Part shown: piece by piece, positions 23,541-35,125 of the stretch
Layout: every line of letters begins with the position of its first letter
How positions within the stretch are numbered: the first letter of the stretch is position 1
DNA from: Haberlea rhodopensis
Taxonomy: Eukaryota; Streptophyta; Magnoliopsida; Lamiales; Gesneriaceae
Length of the DNA: 64,000 bases
NCBI GenBank assembly: GCA_907163345.1
Contig: CAJQUN010000022.1
Span: 3,596,001-3,660,000 of the forward strand
Direction: 5' to 3'
Position numbers and translations under genes: made by a program
The notes under the pieces: model-generated
Told to the model about the DNA's origin: nothing
Database searches by the model: none
What the model saw: only the letters and a program-made list of their open reading frames with translations

Positions 23541-24928
23541 CTAGTTTAAAGTAATATCAGACGATATTAGTTGACTGTAGTTTAGTCTTTTTTTTTAATT
23601 TTTGTTTTCGATTTTTGTTTTTCGTTCTACTAATCTATTTGTGGGGCCCTTGTTACTTAATCCGTTATGTATCAGTTGATTTATACATATGTGAGTTAGA
23701 ATTAAGTAAAATATACACCTGATTAAGAGTTTAGTTATGTAGGTTGTTACAAGTTGACAAAACTATGTCAAAACTACACATCATATATACATAACAACAA
23801 CCTAAACCAAAAACTCCTAAGCAGTGGTTCAGCTCGCAGCGGAATAGACTCACAATCTCGTCCTCCCACGTCTATGAGTCCCTACAGAAACAATCACACA
23901 ATATGAGTACAGATAAACAAACCTTCCAGTGCGATATCATTAAACACATAAACAATAAAGCACTATGAATAACAAATGTGATTGTCATGTATCATGCACT
24001 ATCAAATGCAATTATGTCATGACATGTCTCACTCCTCATCCTGTTATAACCAGACCAATATGATATGTCTATCTCAGCTCAATATGTCAGTGGAACCCTC
24101 TCACATCTTCATATTAGCAGCACATATCATAGTACCGTCCTAACATGTTATAACCGCCAGAGCAATACCCAACCGGCGTATATCTCTCATGCCAAAGCAG
24201 TGGTTTAGATCGCCATACTGTTCTGTTCCATCGCGATCGATCGCCACTACCTCGCGATCGATCGCCAAAATGTTCTGTTTCTCGCGATCGATCGCCATGT
24301 TTTCACCGATCGATCGCCACATTCTTTAACCGCCTTATTTTTGCTTTGTTATCGGCGATCGATCGGCACAAAGCTCGCGATCGATCGCCGATGTCCAGAA
24401 AATTCAGAACATGACGATTTTGAGCTTATCTCCATGGTGTATCTCCTACAACTCGAAATTCAACATTTAACCATGTTCCATACAATCTCTAGTAACATAT
24501 AAACATGTTTCTCTCATCATACAACTCAATTCTTTGCATGATAACAAGTCTCAATTCAAAGCATACAAAATAGTAACCACATGCTTCAAGTTTCCATCAA
24601 CTAATTCCATATACATCATATGCTATACAATTCTTACCAAGAAATGATGAAGTCACTTCACTTAACTTCCTAGCTTGATTACCAAGTGAATTCCAAGCAA
24701 AAGATGGAAAGAGGAAGCAAGAGGTTGAATAGGGTTTTGTAGAGATTTGTAGGTGAGAAATGGTGTAAGTATGTGTATCAAATCTGATTTTATCTTGAAT
24801 ATAGCTCTCTTTTCAAACTCATACTCACATGAAATGTTACTCACATACACACCATATTCCAATGCAAACTCAAATGCAAATCCCCTCAAATGCATGGTAA
24901 ATGTAAGGACACATCCCACTATATGATG

Positions 24929-26115
24929 TGTTAGGATCGGTCCGGAGTGTTTAGAGGGGGGGTGAATGAACACTCCTTCTAAAATTTAATCCCTTGTGAT
25001 TTCTTTCGGATTAGTGAAAGAAATATGTTTCTTAATCAACTCTTTTATAGAACAGACCACTGAATGTATAAGTGCGGAACGGTCTGATCTTATATTTGTA
25101 AGAGCGGCTCGATGGCTTGAATGAAAGAACAAGTGCAGAAAGACAAGAACACAGAAAATGTTTCTGGAAGTTCGAAGGTGGTGTAATCCTTCTACGTCTC
25201 CCCTTCTTCCAATTAAGAAAGGTTTATACTAGAAGACTTTGATTTATACAATCCTGTTGTACAAACCCGATTCAGGCTGGATTTACTCCACTACCAGTCT
25301 GAAACTCCTAGTCACTCGATCTGTTCAGACACTCTCTGTCTGACAGTTACAATTTGTTTCTCACTTCTGTTTTTCAATACAGACTACACAAGATGCGCAT
25401 AGTGATCCTAAATGATCAAATATTACAAAGTAATCGTGCTTAAGAATAATTTCAGCTCGAGAGCTTCTGAGCTTGTAAGCTTGTGCTGATTTGCTTTCTT
25501 GTGCGTTTTTCGATTGATCAGTCTCTCGTGTCCTTGTATGTCTGTGTGTCGTTGTTGCATCCTTTTATAGTTGTATGTACCAACGACATTATTTCCCTTA
25601 ATGTGCAACTCTTGACTCTGCTTATTCTCTGAGTAAGCTACAGTCTTCTTCTTCAGGATACTTGCCGTTCTGGTTCATGCTTTCGGCGATTGTCAGGTAA
25701 GCTCTTCTTTGTCTTCTTACCTTTTATGGCAATCTCCAGTCTTTGGTCCTTTGTTGCATTAATTACGACATTATATGCTACAATAAATAGCCGTTAATGA
25801 TTCGGACTGAAGAGCCAATCTTTATACATCCTTGACGGCTCTGATCTGATAAAGATTGAGATCGATCTGAAGCTTCGATCTAGTCAGTCTGATATCCATC
25901 GATCTGGTCTGATATGTGATATGTCTTATCAGCTTGTTCTGTTTTGAGCTATCGATCTGGTCAGTCTGATTACCCTCGATCCGGTCTGATATGCTTTGTC
26001 ATCTTATCAGCTTGATCTGTTTTGGGCGATCGATCTGGTCAGTCTGATTTCTCTCGATCCGGTCTGATATGTTTTGTCATCTTTAAAATCTCATCGATAA
26101 GGTTCGGAACTAACA
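24929..26115 (-). repeat. 3' LTR of the SIRE copia element
   Basis: Same length as the right LTR. Its inner edge touches the polypurine tract (minus strand AAAAAGGGAGAATT, plus positions 26116-26129). Near-tandem repeats built on GATCTGGTCAGTCTGAT lie at about 25858-26085. Confidence 0.95.
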
Positions 26116-26281
26116 AATTCTCCCTTTTTGATGATGACAAAACCTAGCTTCCAAGTCTTTTTAACCAGTCTGATAAGAACTCTGAAGCGTATACTTTCGG
26201 ATCGATTACTTCTTCTTGTTCAAAATAAATGAACATAATTAAGTTGGATCGATTAAGTCTTTTATTATTAAGCCTTTTAGT

Positions 26282-28858
26282 TTAGTTTAAAATAAATGAA
26301 CAAGGACTTAACAAAGAAACATTTTCTTTATTGATCAACAGTCTTGCATACAGACAGTCTGAATATATAAACAATCTATTTTCTTGAAGACTGAGACTGA
26401 TGCGGCTTGAAGTCTTTTTTATTTTCCCCCTTTTGTCAGCAGCAATCTCTTGGAGAAAATCTACAACTTGTGCTAGCTGAGCGCTGATAGCGTCAAGACG
26501 AGTATCTTGAGCGCGAAGGGAGTTGGCGACGGATGCTCTGACTTCAGTGGCCAGCTCGATCTGCTCTTTTCTCAGGCTGTTCTTATAAGTGGCTTGCTGA
26601 GAGAACAAATCGTTCAGTCCTCGTTGAAGGCTGCCGATACTGGTTGTCATCTTCTCTTTGAATGAATCAAAGTCCAAAACTGTAAGCCTCTGACCTTGAT
26701 GAACTTCTAGAACACGTTGAGAGAGTGACATGCAGTTGTCAGATAGGTGCTGAAGAGTCCTTGCCAGAAATGGAGGTGCATCAGATTGTCGGCTTGGAGA
26801 GTGATCTGATGACGACAAAGCATGATCATCTTCTTCAGCAATCGGCACAAGTGAAGATACAGCAGCTTGGTGACTTTCGGACCGGATCAAGGTGACCAGA
26901 TCCGAAGAAAATGCTTGTAAGAAAGCCATATCTTCATCTGAGTGGACTGGAGGAGTGCTGGGTCTGGAAGGCTCCTCAAGTTGTAGAGCTGCAACAACAG
27001 TGGATACCACCAGATCCGGATCGACGAACTCTGGTGCGCCAACTGTTGCAAGTTCTGCGGTTGGACTGATGTGAACGTGGGAGTCTGACGATCCCAATGG
27101 AATAGATGTTGTTGGAGAATCCAACAAAACATTCACTGGTTCATCTTCTGTAGCAGACGGAACATTAGGCAATGGCTGCTCCGCTGTCTGATCTGCTACT
27201 ATGTCTACAGTCTGATCTTCTTCGCGATCTGCAGTCTGTTCTGCTGCTCGATCTGCAATCTGTTCTGCTGCTCCACAGGGAATAACCTCAAAGAAAGGTT
27301 CTGCCAGAGTCTTGCTGGAAGAGGGATGATCCGGGCTGGTTGCTGGAGTGGATATGCTGAGTTTCTGTCGTTGAAACCGGACAGCTAACTGGAGAGCATG
27401 AATATCCATCTCTAATTGAGCAATAACAGCCCCATCATCTCTGGCAGTTTGAACATTCGGATCGAAGTTCGCTTTCTTAGCAGTTAAGAGCAGAGTCGTC
27501 AGTCTGAATCGTTGAGTGGCTTTGAATAGCTCTTTGCGCTGCACAGCAAGCCGAACATCATCGGTCTCTGTCCCCTTCAGAACGTTTTCTTCCATTTTCT
27601 GAAGGCGTTTGAGTTTGCCGAAGAACATCTCAATGTGGTTGATCGTTCTGTATTCGACGTACTCATAAAAAACCACAATGAGCTCCTTCACTCTCTCTTC
27701 AATGTCCTCCATAGCAATATCAATTGCTGTCTGTGCTGCAGATTTGGGCTTAGAGGAAAGTGGTTCGGAGAGAATGGTTTTGCCCTTGCCGGTGGAGGGA
27801 GGGGACTTGATTCCGGATTGGGTATAGTCTCCCAACTCAGTGAGAACAATCCCTTTCACCACGGGAATGACAGAGGGGACTCAGATGGTTACATTTGGTG
27901 CAGTGGTTGAAGTGGTTGAGATTTGGGTTGTAGGGTGGGGTGCAGGGGTGGCTTTTGTTGGAGGCAATATGGGTAAGGCTTTTGGTTTGGTAATATGGGT
28001 TCTTGGCTTCTTGGGAAGAGGCTTGGCTGGTGGCGAGGGAGCAGACTGAGTTTCTTCAGAGTCAGTCTGGATGGTTAACTTTCGCTTGACTCGTGGTTTG
28101 CGAGCAGCAGCCTGGGCTTCTCCCTCCTCAATCTTGACAGCCACCAGATCGGTGGGAGTAGGTGGAGCACTCTTGGACTTCAGCAGTGCTAGTCCTTTGG
28201 AGTTGAGAATCGTGAAGAGACTCAGAGCAGACTGCTTCCCTAGCTCAATGTCCAAAGTTTCTAGGAGCTTGCTGAGAGGAACAGCAAAGCAGACGGCCTA
28301 TTTGGAGGCGATCACTGTTTCCATCAGAACTCCAAAAAGAATCACGGACCAGTTCATCTTCTGTCCGAAAATAATAACAGTCATGGCCCTGAACTTCTCG
28401 GCAGTGACGGCGTCAAAACTCCCAGATTTGCCCAATAATGGCTTGCCCACAATTTTGCATAGCACCTGGAAATGAAATAGCATTTCCTTCTTTTTGAATG
28501 AGGGCTGCAGGCGATGGCCAAAAATAGAAATCTTCCCCTGAAGAGCTGTGAGAGAGGCTTGAGGAATCTGCCCAAACTCAGTCAGTCCGGAGTTTGGTAG
28601 ACCAAAGGTCTTGGCCAGCGTCATCGGCGAAATTTCAAAAGTTTTGCCCTTGACAGATGTGGAGATGAATGACTTCTGGGATACGGCATTGGCAAACAGT
28701 TCACGAATCTCCGACTCGTAAACCACTGTGCCACACTCCAAAAAGTTTCTCAATCCAGACGATTCCAAAGCTCGGAAAATGGAAACCATCTCTGAATCTT
28801 CAGCCCTGTAAATGTCATTGAACTCAACGGAGAGAGAGTTGTGAGTTATGGTAGCCAT
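26282..28858 (-). pseudogene. extra (env-position) ORF of the SIRE element, two stops
   Basis: This is a single sense-strand frame of 859 codons between RNase H and the polypurine tract, the place where SIRE elements carry their so-called env-like ORF. It starts MATITHNSLS. The first ~190 residues resemble the N-terminal domain of plant retroelement ORFs (ALESSGLRNFLECGTVVYE, AKTFGLPNSGL). A Pro/Lys-rich segment follows, then an EQ/AD repeat region (AAEQTADREEDQ), then an S/P-rich stretch and a C-terminal heptad-like region. No signal peptide or membrane span is evident, so an envelope role is not supported. It is interrupted by TAG at 28298 (one step from CAG) and TGA at 27881 (one step from CGA); the frame continues through both. 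Confidence 0.8.
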
Positions 28859-29259
28859 TGGAGAGAAAAAAAAAATATACGAAAAGTTTTGAGAGAAGAT
28901 GAGTTAGTTAGAGAGCAGACATGCGGTAAATGGTAAAAAGTGAATGAAAATGAAATGTTCAGCCCGCTAAATAAGAGAGAGAAGACACGTGTCTTTATCT
29001 CGAAGACTGATAGATAAATAATTCAAAATAAACGGTCAGGATAAAAGAAAGATAAGGCGGTTAAACTGCAATCAGTCCGGCCTGTTTTTTTTTTGTTTAC
29101 AAAATAAAAGATTTATTGTCCAGACAGATCATAGGATAAAATCAGATTGACATAGATCGGTCTGAAAGTTCGGACCGGTCTGTGTCTTTCTAAACATTGT
29201 ATTATCGATCTGTGCCAACAAAATTCTTTAGGCGCGAGAAGAAGAGAACATTTACACTA

Positions 29260-32200
29260 TTAAGATAAGTCAATTAATCCAAGAATTTGACGGAAATAAT
29301 TAAACTTAGCCTCAGGGAGCGGTTTGGTGAAGATGTCTGGTGCTTGCTGCTCTGTTGAGATGTGCTCGATACGAATCTCCTTTTTGCCAACATGATCTCG
29401 AATAAAATGATGTCTTATATCAATATGCTTTGTTCGAGAGTGCAGAACTGGATTATATGTTATAGCGATTGCACTTGTGTTGTCGCAAAATATCGGAGAG
29501 TCAACAGCTTGGATGCCATAGTCTTTGAGCTGGTGTTGAATCCAGAGCATTTGAGCGCAACAGCTTCCAGCGACAAGATATTCTGCTTCAGCTGTAGATG
29601 TGGCAATTGATGTTTGCTTCTTACTGAACCAAGAGATCAATCTTTCACCTAGAAATTGTCATGTTCCACTGGTGCTTTTACGATCAATCTTACAGCCAGC
29701 GTAGTCTGCGTCTGAATATCCGATCAAGCTGAAGTTAGAATCTTTGGAGTACCAAAGACCAACGTTCTGAGATCCTTTCAAGTATTTCAGAATACGCTTA
29801 GGTGCAATAAAATGTGATTGCTTTGGTTCTGACTGAAATCTGGCGCACATACAGACTGAGAACATAATATCAGGCCGGCTCGCTGTAAGATATAAGAGCG
29901 ATCCGATTAGTCCTCTATACATAGTTACTTCGACTGCCGTTCCCCCTTCGTCTTTGTCTAACTTGATTGTAGGACTCATTGGAGTGGATGCAGTTGAGCA
30001 TGTTTCCATTCCGAATCTCTTAAGCAGCTCTTTGGTATACTTGGTTTGGTTGATGAAAATTCCATTGCTGAGCTGTTTGACTTGGAGACCCAAAAAGAAT
30101 GAGAGTTCTCCCATCATGCTCATCTCAAACTGTCCCTGCATCAACTTGGAAAATTTCTCGCATAATTTGGGGTTAGTTGACCCAAAGATTATATCATCAA
30201 CATAAATATGAACCAACAGAGTATGTTCCCCCTTAATAAATTTAAAGAGAGTTTTATCTACTGAGCCGATCTGAAAGTCATGGTTCAGCAGAAATTGAGA
30301 TAGAGTGTCATACCAGGCCCTTGGTGCTTGTTTCAGACCATATACTGTTTTATTCAGTAGATATACATGATTAGGGAATGAGTGGTTCTGAAATCCAGGA
30401 GGTTGTTCAATGTAAACTTCCTCCTGAAGCTTACCATTAAAAAGGCGCTCTTGACGTCCATCTGATATACCTTAAAGTCTTTAAAGGCAGCATATGCAAG
30501 AAAGATTCTGATTGCTTCAAGTTTGGCGACTGGTGCAAAAGATTCATCGAAGTCAATTCCTTCTTCTTGTCGGAATCCTTGTGCCATCAGTCTGGCCTTG
30601 TTTCTAACCACAGTTCCATCTGCGTCCAGCTTGTTTCTGAAAACCCATCTGGTTCCAATAACAGGCAGATTGCTTGGTCTGGGGGTTAGACTCCAAACTT
30701 GATTTTGTTCGAATTGATTAAGCTCTTCTTGCATTGCCTTAATCCAGTTGAAATCAGTCAGAGCTTCATCGATCTTCTTAGGTTCCAGAGTTGAGATGAA
30801 AGCAGCATGATTGAACTCATCCATCATCTGTCCTCTGGTTCTAATCGGTGCAGAGGGACTTCCAATCACTAGATTAGGTGGATGCCTCTTAGTCCATCGA
30901 TAGCTTGACTCTGGATTGTCTGGTCCAGCCGGATGAGTAGTAGTAGCGGTATGATCAGCATCTGCTTTGATATGAGAGTTTGGATCATCCGGATCGGCTC
31001 GATCTGAAGAAGCTTCATTCCCTTGATCCGATCTGGCTGGTACTTCAGGTTCTGGTGGGTTGTCTCTTGACCTGTTAGCTACAATCTCATCATCACTGTT
31101 AGCTTCGAGATGGATGTTTTCCATCTGATTTTGAATTGATTCTTTGTTACCCTCAACACACAAAGATTCATCAAAAACTACATGAACTGATTCTTCTACA
31201 GTTAAGGTTCGATTATTAAAAACTCGATAAGCTTTGCTAGTTGATGAATATCCTAAGAATATTCCATTATCTGACTTAGCTTCAAATGCTGTAAGATGAT
31301 TCTTACCATTGTTGTGAACGAAGCATTTACAGCCAAATACATGAAGGTGAGAAATAGACGGCCTGTTACCAGTCCATATTTCATATGGAGTGAGATTCAG
31401 CTTCTTATTAATCATAGACCGATTTTGAGTGTAGCATGCAATATTTACAGCTTCTACCCAGAACTTTTGTGAGATTCCAGAATCAGCAAGCATTGTTCTT
31501 GCTGCTTCTTTGAGCGTTCTGTTTCTTCGTTCTGCAACTCCATTCTGTTGAGGAGTTCGAGCGGCTGAGAACTCATGCTTAATTCCATGATCTTCTAGAA
31601 AGGATTCAAGATTCTGATTTGAAAACTCAGTGCCTTTGTCACTTCGAATCCTGTCTATGCTGGATGATTTCTCGTTCTGAGTGCGTTTCAGCAGCTTGAT
31701 CAACTTCGGACCGGTCTGATCTTTACTGCTCAAAAATATAGTCCATGTAAAGCGTGAGTAATCATCAATAACAACAAGAGTATACCGCATTCCCCCTAAA
31801 CTTGTTATTGGTATAGGACCAAACAAGTCCATATGCAATAGTTCTAAACAATGGGAGGAGGATTTGGCATTCTTGTTTTTGAAAGATGATCTGATCTGTT
31901 TGCCCATTTGGCAAGCTTCGCAGATCTTATCCTTAGCAAAGTCGATCTTGGGCAGACCGATACCTAAATCATGTTTACACAGGCTAGAAATAGTCTTAAA
32001 ATTGATATGATTCAAGCGTTTATGCCATAGCCAGTGTTTATTATCATTGTTAGCGATGAAGCAAGTAGGATTATCAGGTTGAGCATGATTCCCATTAATC
32101 TTATATGTATTTCCATTCCTGATTCCTACAAGCATGGTTATACCGTCTGATGATTTAACAGTGCAAGTGTGGTTGTGAAATTCTACAGCATAGCCATTAT

Positions 32201-32474
32201 CACAAAGTTGACTTATACTAATCAGATTATAGCATAGATTTTCAACTAACAGCACATCATTGATAATAATGTTACCATGGACAATCTTACCCTTGCCCAC
32301 GGTCTTATCCTTCGAATTATCTCCGAAAATGATCTTGGGTCCAGTACATTCTGTGACTTCAGACATCAGCCCGATGTTTCCAGTCATGTGACGAGAACAC
32401 CCGCTGTCCAAGTACCAGTCTGATGCAAGTTTCTTCGGTACCTCGTCTGTCTGACTCATCTCTTCATCTGCCAT
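29260..32474 (-). pseudogene. SIRE pol: protease, integrase, RT, RNase H
   Basis: Domains in order. Protease: WYLDSGCSRHMTG. Integrase: HKRLNH and CEACQMGK zinc motif, then HMDLFGP, SDKGTEFSN and NGVAERRNRTLKE for the catalytic triad region. Reverse transcriptase: WVFRNKLDADG, MDVKSAFL, YVDDIIFG. RNase H: SDADYAGCKIDRKSTSG, TAEAEYLVAGSC, HIDIRHHFIRDH. Damage: a one-base deletion at about 30435, right after MDVKSAFL, and TGA at 29659 where a Cys-like residue is usual. An ATG at 32474 overlaps the gag stop (TAATG), but the residues just before it in this frame (CLMADEE) look like polyprotein continuation, so gag and pol were probably one frame before a shift. Confidence 0.9.
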
Positions 32475-33541
32475 TAGACATAGCTGTCTGAATCGGAGTC
32501 AGTCTGAGCCCACTTGCTGTTTCCTTCTTCAGCTACTAGGACCTTTTGGGACTTTCCATGATTTTTGCGGTCTTTGTAGTGCTTCTTTTTCCTGTCATCG
32601 CGATGCTTCTCCTTCCGTTCTTCTTTCTTCGGTCTGGTGCAATCTGCAATGAAATGTCCGGTCTTACCACAATTGTAGCAAGCCTGATCATTAACAGCTT
32701 CGTCCTTTCTTGGCTTATAATGATGAGAGGATTTAAAGTTCCTCTTATTTTTAGACATGAATTTACCAAATTTCTTAATAAATAATGACATAGCATCATT
32801 ACTTATCTGTTCAATAGATCGATCTGATGTGGAGGCGATCTGGTCTGGAATAGCTGCCAGTGCTTTGTTTGGTTGAGAGATGAATGGCTCTGCTTCACCT
32901 CTGCTTATCAGTTCGAACTCATATGCTTTAAGATCTGCGAACAGATCATGAAGTTCAACCTTGTTCAGATCTTTGGACTCCCTCATTGCAATGGTCTTAA
33001 CATCCCATTCTTTAGGCAGGGCTCTCATAACTTTTAGAGCGATCTCTCTGTTTGAGTATTCTTTGCCCAGACCATTCAGTTCATTAATGATGCCAGTGAC
33101 TCTTTCATCAAACTCGTTTAGAGTTTCTCCACTCTTCATCTTTATGCCCTCAAATCTTTGAAGAGCAACAGTCAGCTTGTTTTCTTTGGTCTGGTCGTTG
33201 CCTTCACATAGCTGTGCTATCTTCTCCCAAATTTCTTTGGCAGTAGAGGATTTGCTGAACATGTTCTTGTCCAATGTCTTGAACAAGATGTCTTTGGCAA
33301 CGTTGTCGAGATTTGCTTTCTTTCTTTCCTCATTCGTCCAGAGGGATCTGTCCTTCTCTACCATTTGTGGTTCACCACCAGTAATGTCGACTGCTGTATT
33401 GACTTTCAGAATCTTCATTGGTCCATCAGTGATGACGAACCACATATCGTCATCCTGAGCTGCCAGATGAGCTTGCATTCTGATTCTCCAGTCATCATAG
33501 TCTTCCTTTGAGAACATAGGAATTTTGTTGAAAGATGCCAT
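32474..33541 (-). CDS. SIRE gag (nucleocapsid precursor)
   Basis: A 355-residue Gag-like protein. The start chosen is MASFNKIPMF at 33541; the frame runs further upstream only into the primer site. The copia gag core (KEIWEKIAQLCEG, KMKSGETLNEF, LPKEWDVKTIAM) is followed by one CCHC zinc knuckle (CYNCGKTGHFIADC) and a Lys/Arg-rich tail. It ends in an acidic SDSDSY stretch with TAA at 32474-32476. This frame has no internal stop. Gag would package element RNA in cytoplasmic particles. The end may be set by a frameshift rather than be original. Confidence 0.88.
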   Translation of the reverse strand: MASFNKIPMFSKEDYDDWRIRMQAHLAAQDDDMWFVITDGPMKILKVNTAVDITGGEPQMVEKDRSLWTNEERKKANLDNVAKDILFKTLDKNMFSKSSTAKEIWEKIAQLCEGNDQTKENKLTVALQRFEGIKMKSGETLNEFDERVTGIINELNGLGKEYSNREIALKVMRALPKEWDVKTIAMRESKDLNKVELHDLFADLKAYEFELISRGEAEPFISQPNKALAAIPDQIASTSDRSIEQISNDAMSLFIKKFGKFMSKNKRNFKSSHHYKPRKDEAVNDQACYNCGKTGHFIADCTRPKKEERKEKHRDDRKKKHYKDRKNHGKSQKVLVAEEGNSKWAQTDSDSDSYV

Positions 33542-33576
33542 CAGCTCAAGTGTCTTTGTGCTGATTAAGATGACCT

Positions 33577-33588
33577 GCTCGGATACCA
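33577..33588 (-). other. SIRE primer-binding site
   Basis: On the minus strand TGGTATCCGAGC lies two bases inside the right (5') LTR. It is an initiator-tRNA-type site with one change from the common TGGTATCAGAGC. Confidence 0.85.
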
Positions 33589-33590
33589 CT

Positions 33591-34777
33591 TGTTAGGATC
33601 GGTCCGGAGTGTTTAGAGGGGGGGTGAATGAACACTCCTTCTAAAATTTAATCCCTTGTGATTTCTTTCGGATTAGTGAAAGAAATATGTTTCTTAATCA
33701 ACTCTTTTATAGAACAGACCACTGAATGTATAAGTGCGGAACGGTCTGATCTTATATTTGTAAGAGCGGCTCGATGGCTTGAATGAAAGAACAAGTGCAG
33801 AAAGACAAGAACACAGAAAATGTTTCTGGAAGTTCGAAGGTGGTGTAATCCTTCTACGTCTCCCATTCTTCCAATTAAGGAAGGTTTATACTAGAAGACT
33901 TTGATTTATACAATCCTGTTGTACAAACCCGATTCAGGCTGGATTTACCCCACTACCAGTCTGAAACTCCTAGTCACTCGATCTGTTCAGACACTCTCTG
34001 TCTGACAGTTACAATTTGTTTCTCACTTCTGTTTTTCAATACAGACTACACAAGATGCGCACAGTGATCCTAAATGATCAAATATTACAAAGTAATCGTG
34101 CTTAAGAATAATTTCAGCTCGAGAGCTTCTGAGCTTGTAAGCTTGTGCTAATTTGCTTTCTTGTGCATTTTTCGATTGATCAGTCTCTCATGTCCTTGTA
34201 TGTCTGTGTGTCGTTGTTGCATCCTTTTATAGTTGTATGTACCAACGACATTATTTCCCTTAATGTGCAACTCTTGACTGTGCTTATTCTCTGAGTAAGC
34301 TACAGTCTTCTTCTTCAGGATACTTGCCGTTCTGGTTCATGCTTTCGGCGATTGTCAGGTAAGCTCTTCTTTGTCTTCTTACCTTTTATGGCAATCTTCA
34401 GTCTTTGGTCCTTTGTTGCATTAATTACGACATTAAATGCTACAATAAATAGCCGTTAATGATTCGGACTGAATAGCCAATCTTTATACATCCTTAACTG
34501 CTCTGATCTGATAAAGATTGAGATCGATCTGAAGCTTCGATCTAGTCAGTCTGATATCCATCGATCCGGTCTGATATGTGATATGTCTTATCAGCTTGTT
34601 CTATCTTGAGCTATCGATCTGGTCAGTCTGATTACCCTCGATCCGGTCTGATATGCTTTGTCATCTTATCAGCTTGATCTGTTTTGGGCGATCGATCTGG
34701 TCAGTCTGATTTCTCTCGATCCGGTCTGATATGTTTTGTCATCTTTAAAATCTCATCGATAAGGTTCAGAACTAACA
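33591..34777 (-). repeat. 5' LTR of the SIRE copia element
   Basis: Identical in length to the left LTR and nearly identical in sequence. The GATCTGGTCAGTCTGAT-type repeats recur at about 34510-34745. Confidence 0.95.
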
Positions 34778-35125
34778 TGATGTAATTCCATAAATCATAT
34801 GTTTATGTTATGAACTCATTTCTTTGATTCTCACATGTATTTTATTTTCCAATGAGGTTCCATTCATACATGGCTTTACTCCTACTCGGTTCAATCCGAA
34901 CCCGAGTCTATATCATACTGTAATTAATCATAATTACACCATAAACATATAACACATGTATACATCAGATCGAGGCATGACATTTCTCCCCTACTCATTG
35001 AATTTCTTCCTCGAAATTGCATATACATAACATGCATATATATACATCAAATCAACAATCCTTTTACAATAAGATAAGAGACATGATCATATATGCAACA
35101 TCATATTAATCACTTACCAACAGTA

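Larger units (their letters stand above)
24929..34777 (-). mobile_element. SIRE/Maximus-type copia with extra 3' ORF
   Basis: The 9849-bp minus-strand element lies in the LTR of chromovirus B, with the perfect duplication TGATG at 24924-24928 and 34778-34782. The two 1187-bp LTRs begin TGTTAGGATCGG and end AACTAACA; by eye they differ at fewer than about 20 positions. Order on the minus strand: primer site, gag, protease, integrase, reverse transcriptase, RNase H, extra ORF, polypurine tract. It is the innermost unit of this branch of the nest and among the youngest. Coding damage is limited to a few single-base changes. Confidence 0.95.
23640..34982 (-). repeat. 3' LTR of chromovirus B, split by a SIRE copia element
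   Basis: LTR sequence occupies 23640-24928 and 34783-34982, about 1.49 kb in total. The right copy has about 12 extra bases near 40975. The polypurine tract, on the minus strand, lies directly beside it at 34983-34995 (AGTAGGGGAGAAA). A six-unit CGATCGATCG array lies at 24232-24390. Confidence 0.9.

Noticed and set aside
24140..24322. Small ORFs with repeated AIDRE/AIDRD peptides (also near 19980, 40152, 45079 and 51230)
   Set aside because: They are translations of the CGATCGATCG arrays in LTRs, have no family support and occur in several frames; not genes.
28859..29259. Separate gene between SIRE RNase H and the extra ORF
   Set aside because: The stretch has no sustained reading frame; it is probably leader sequence of the extra ORF.
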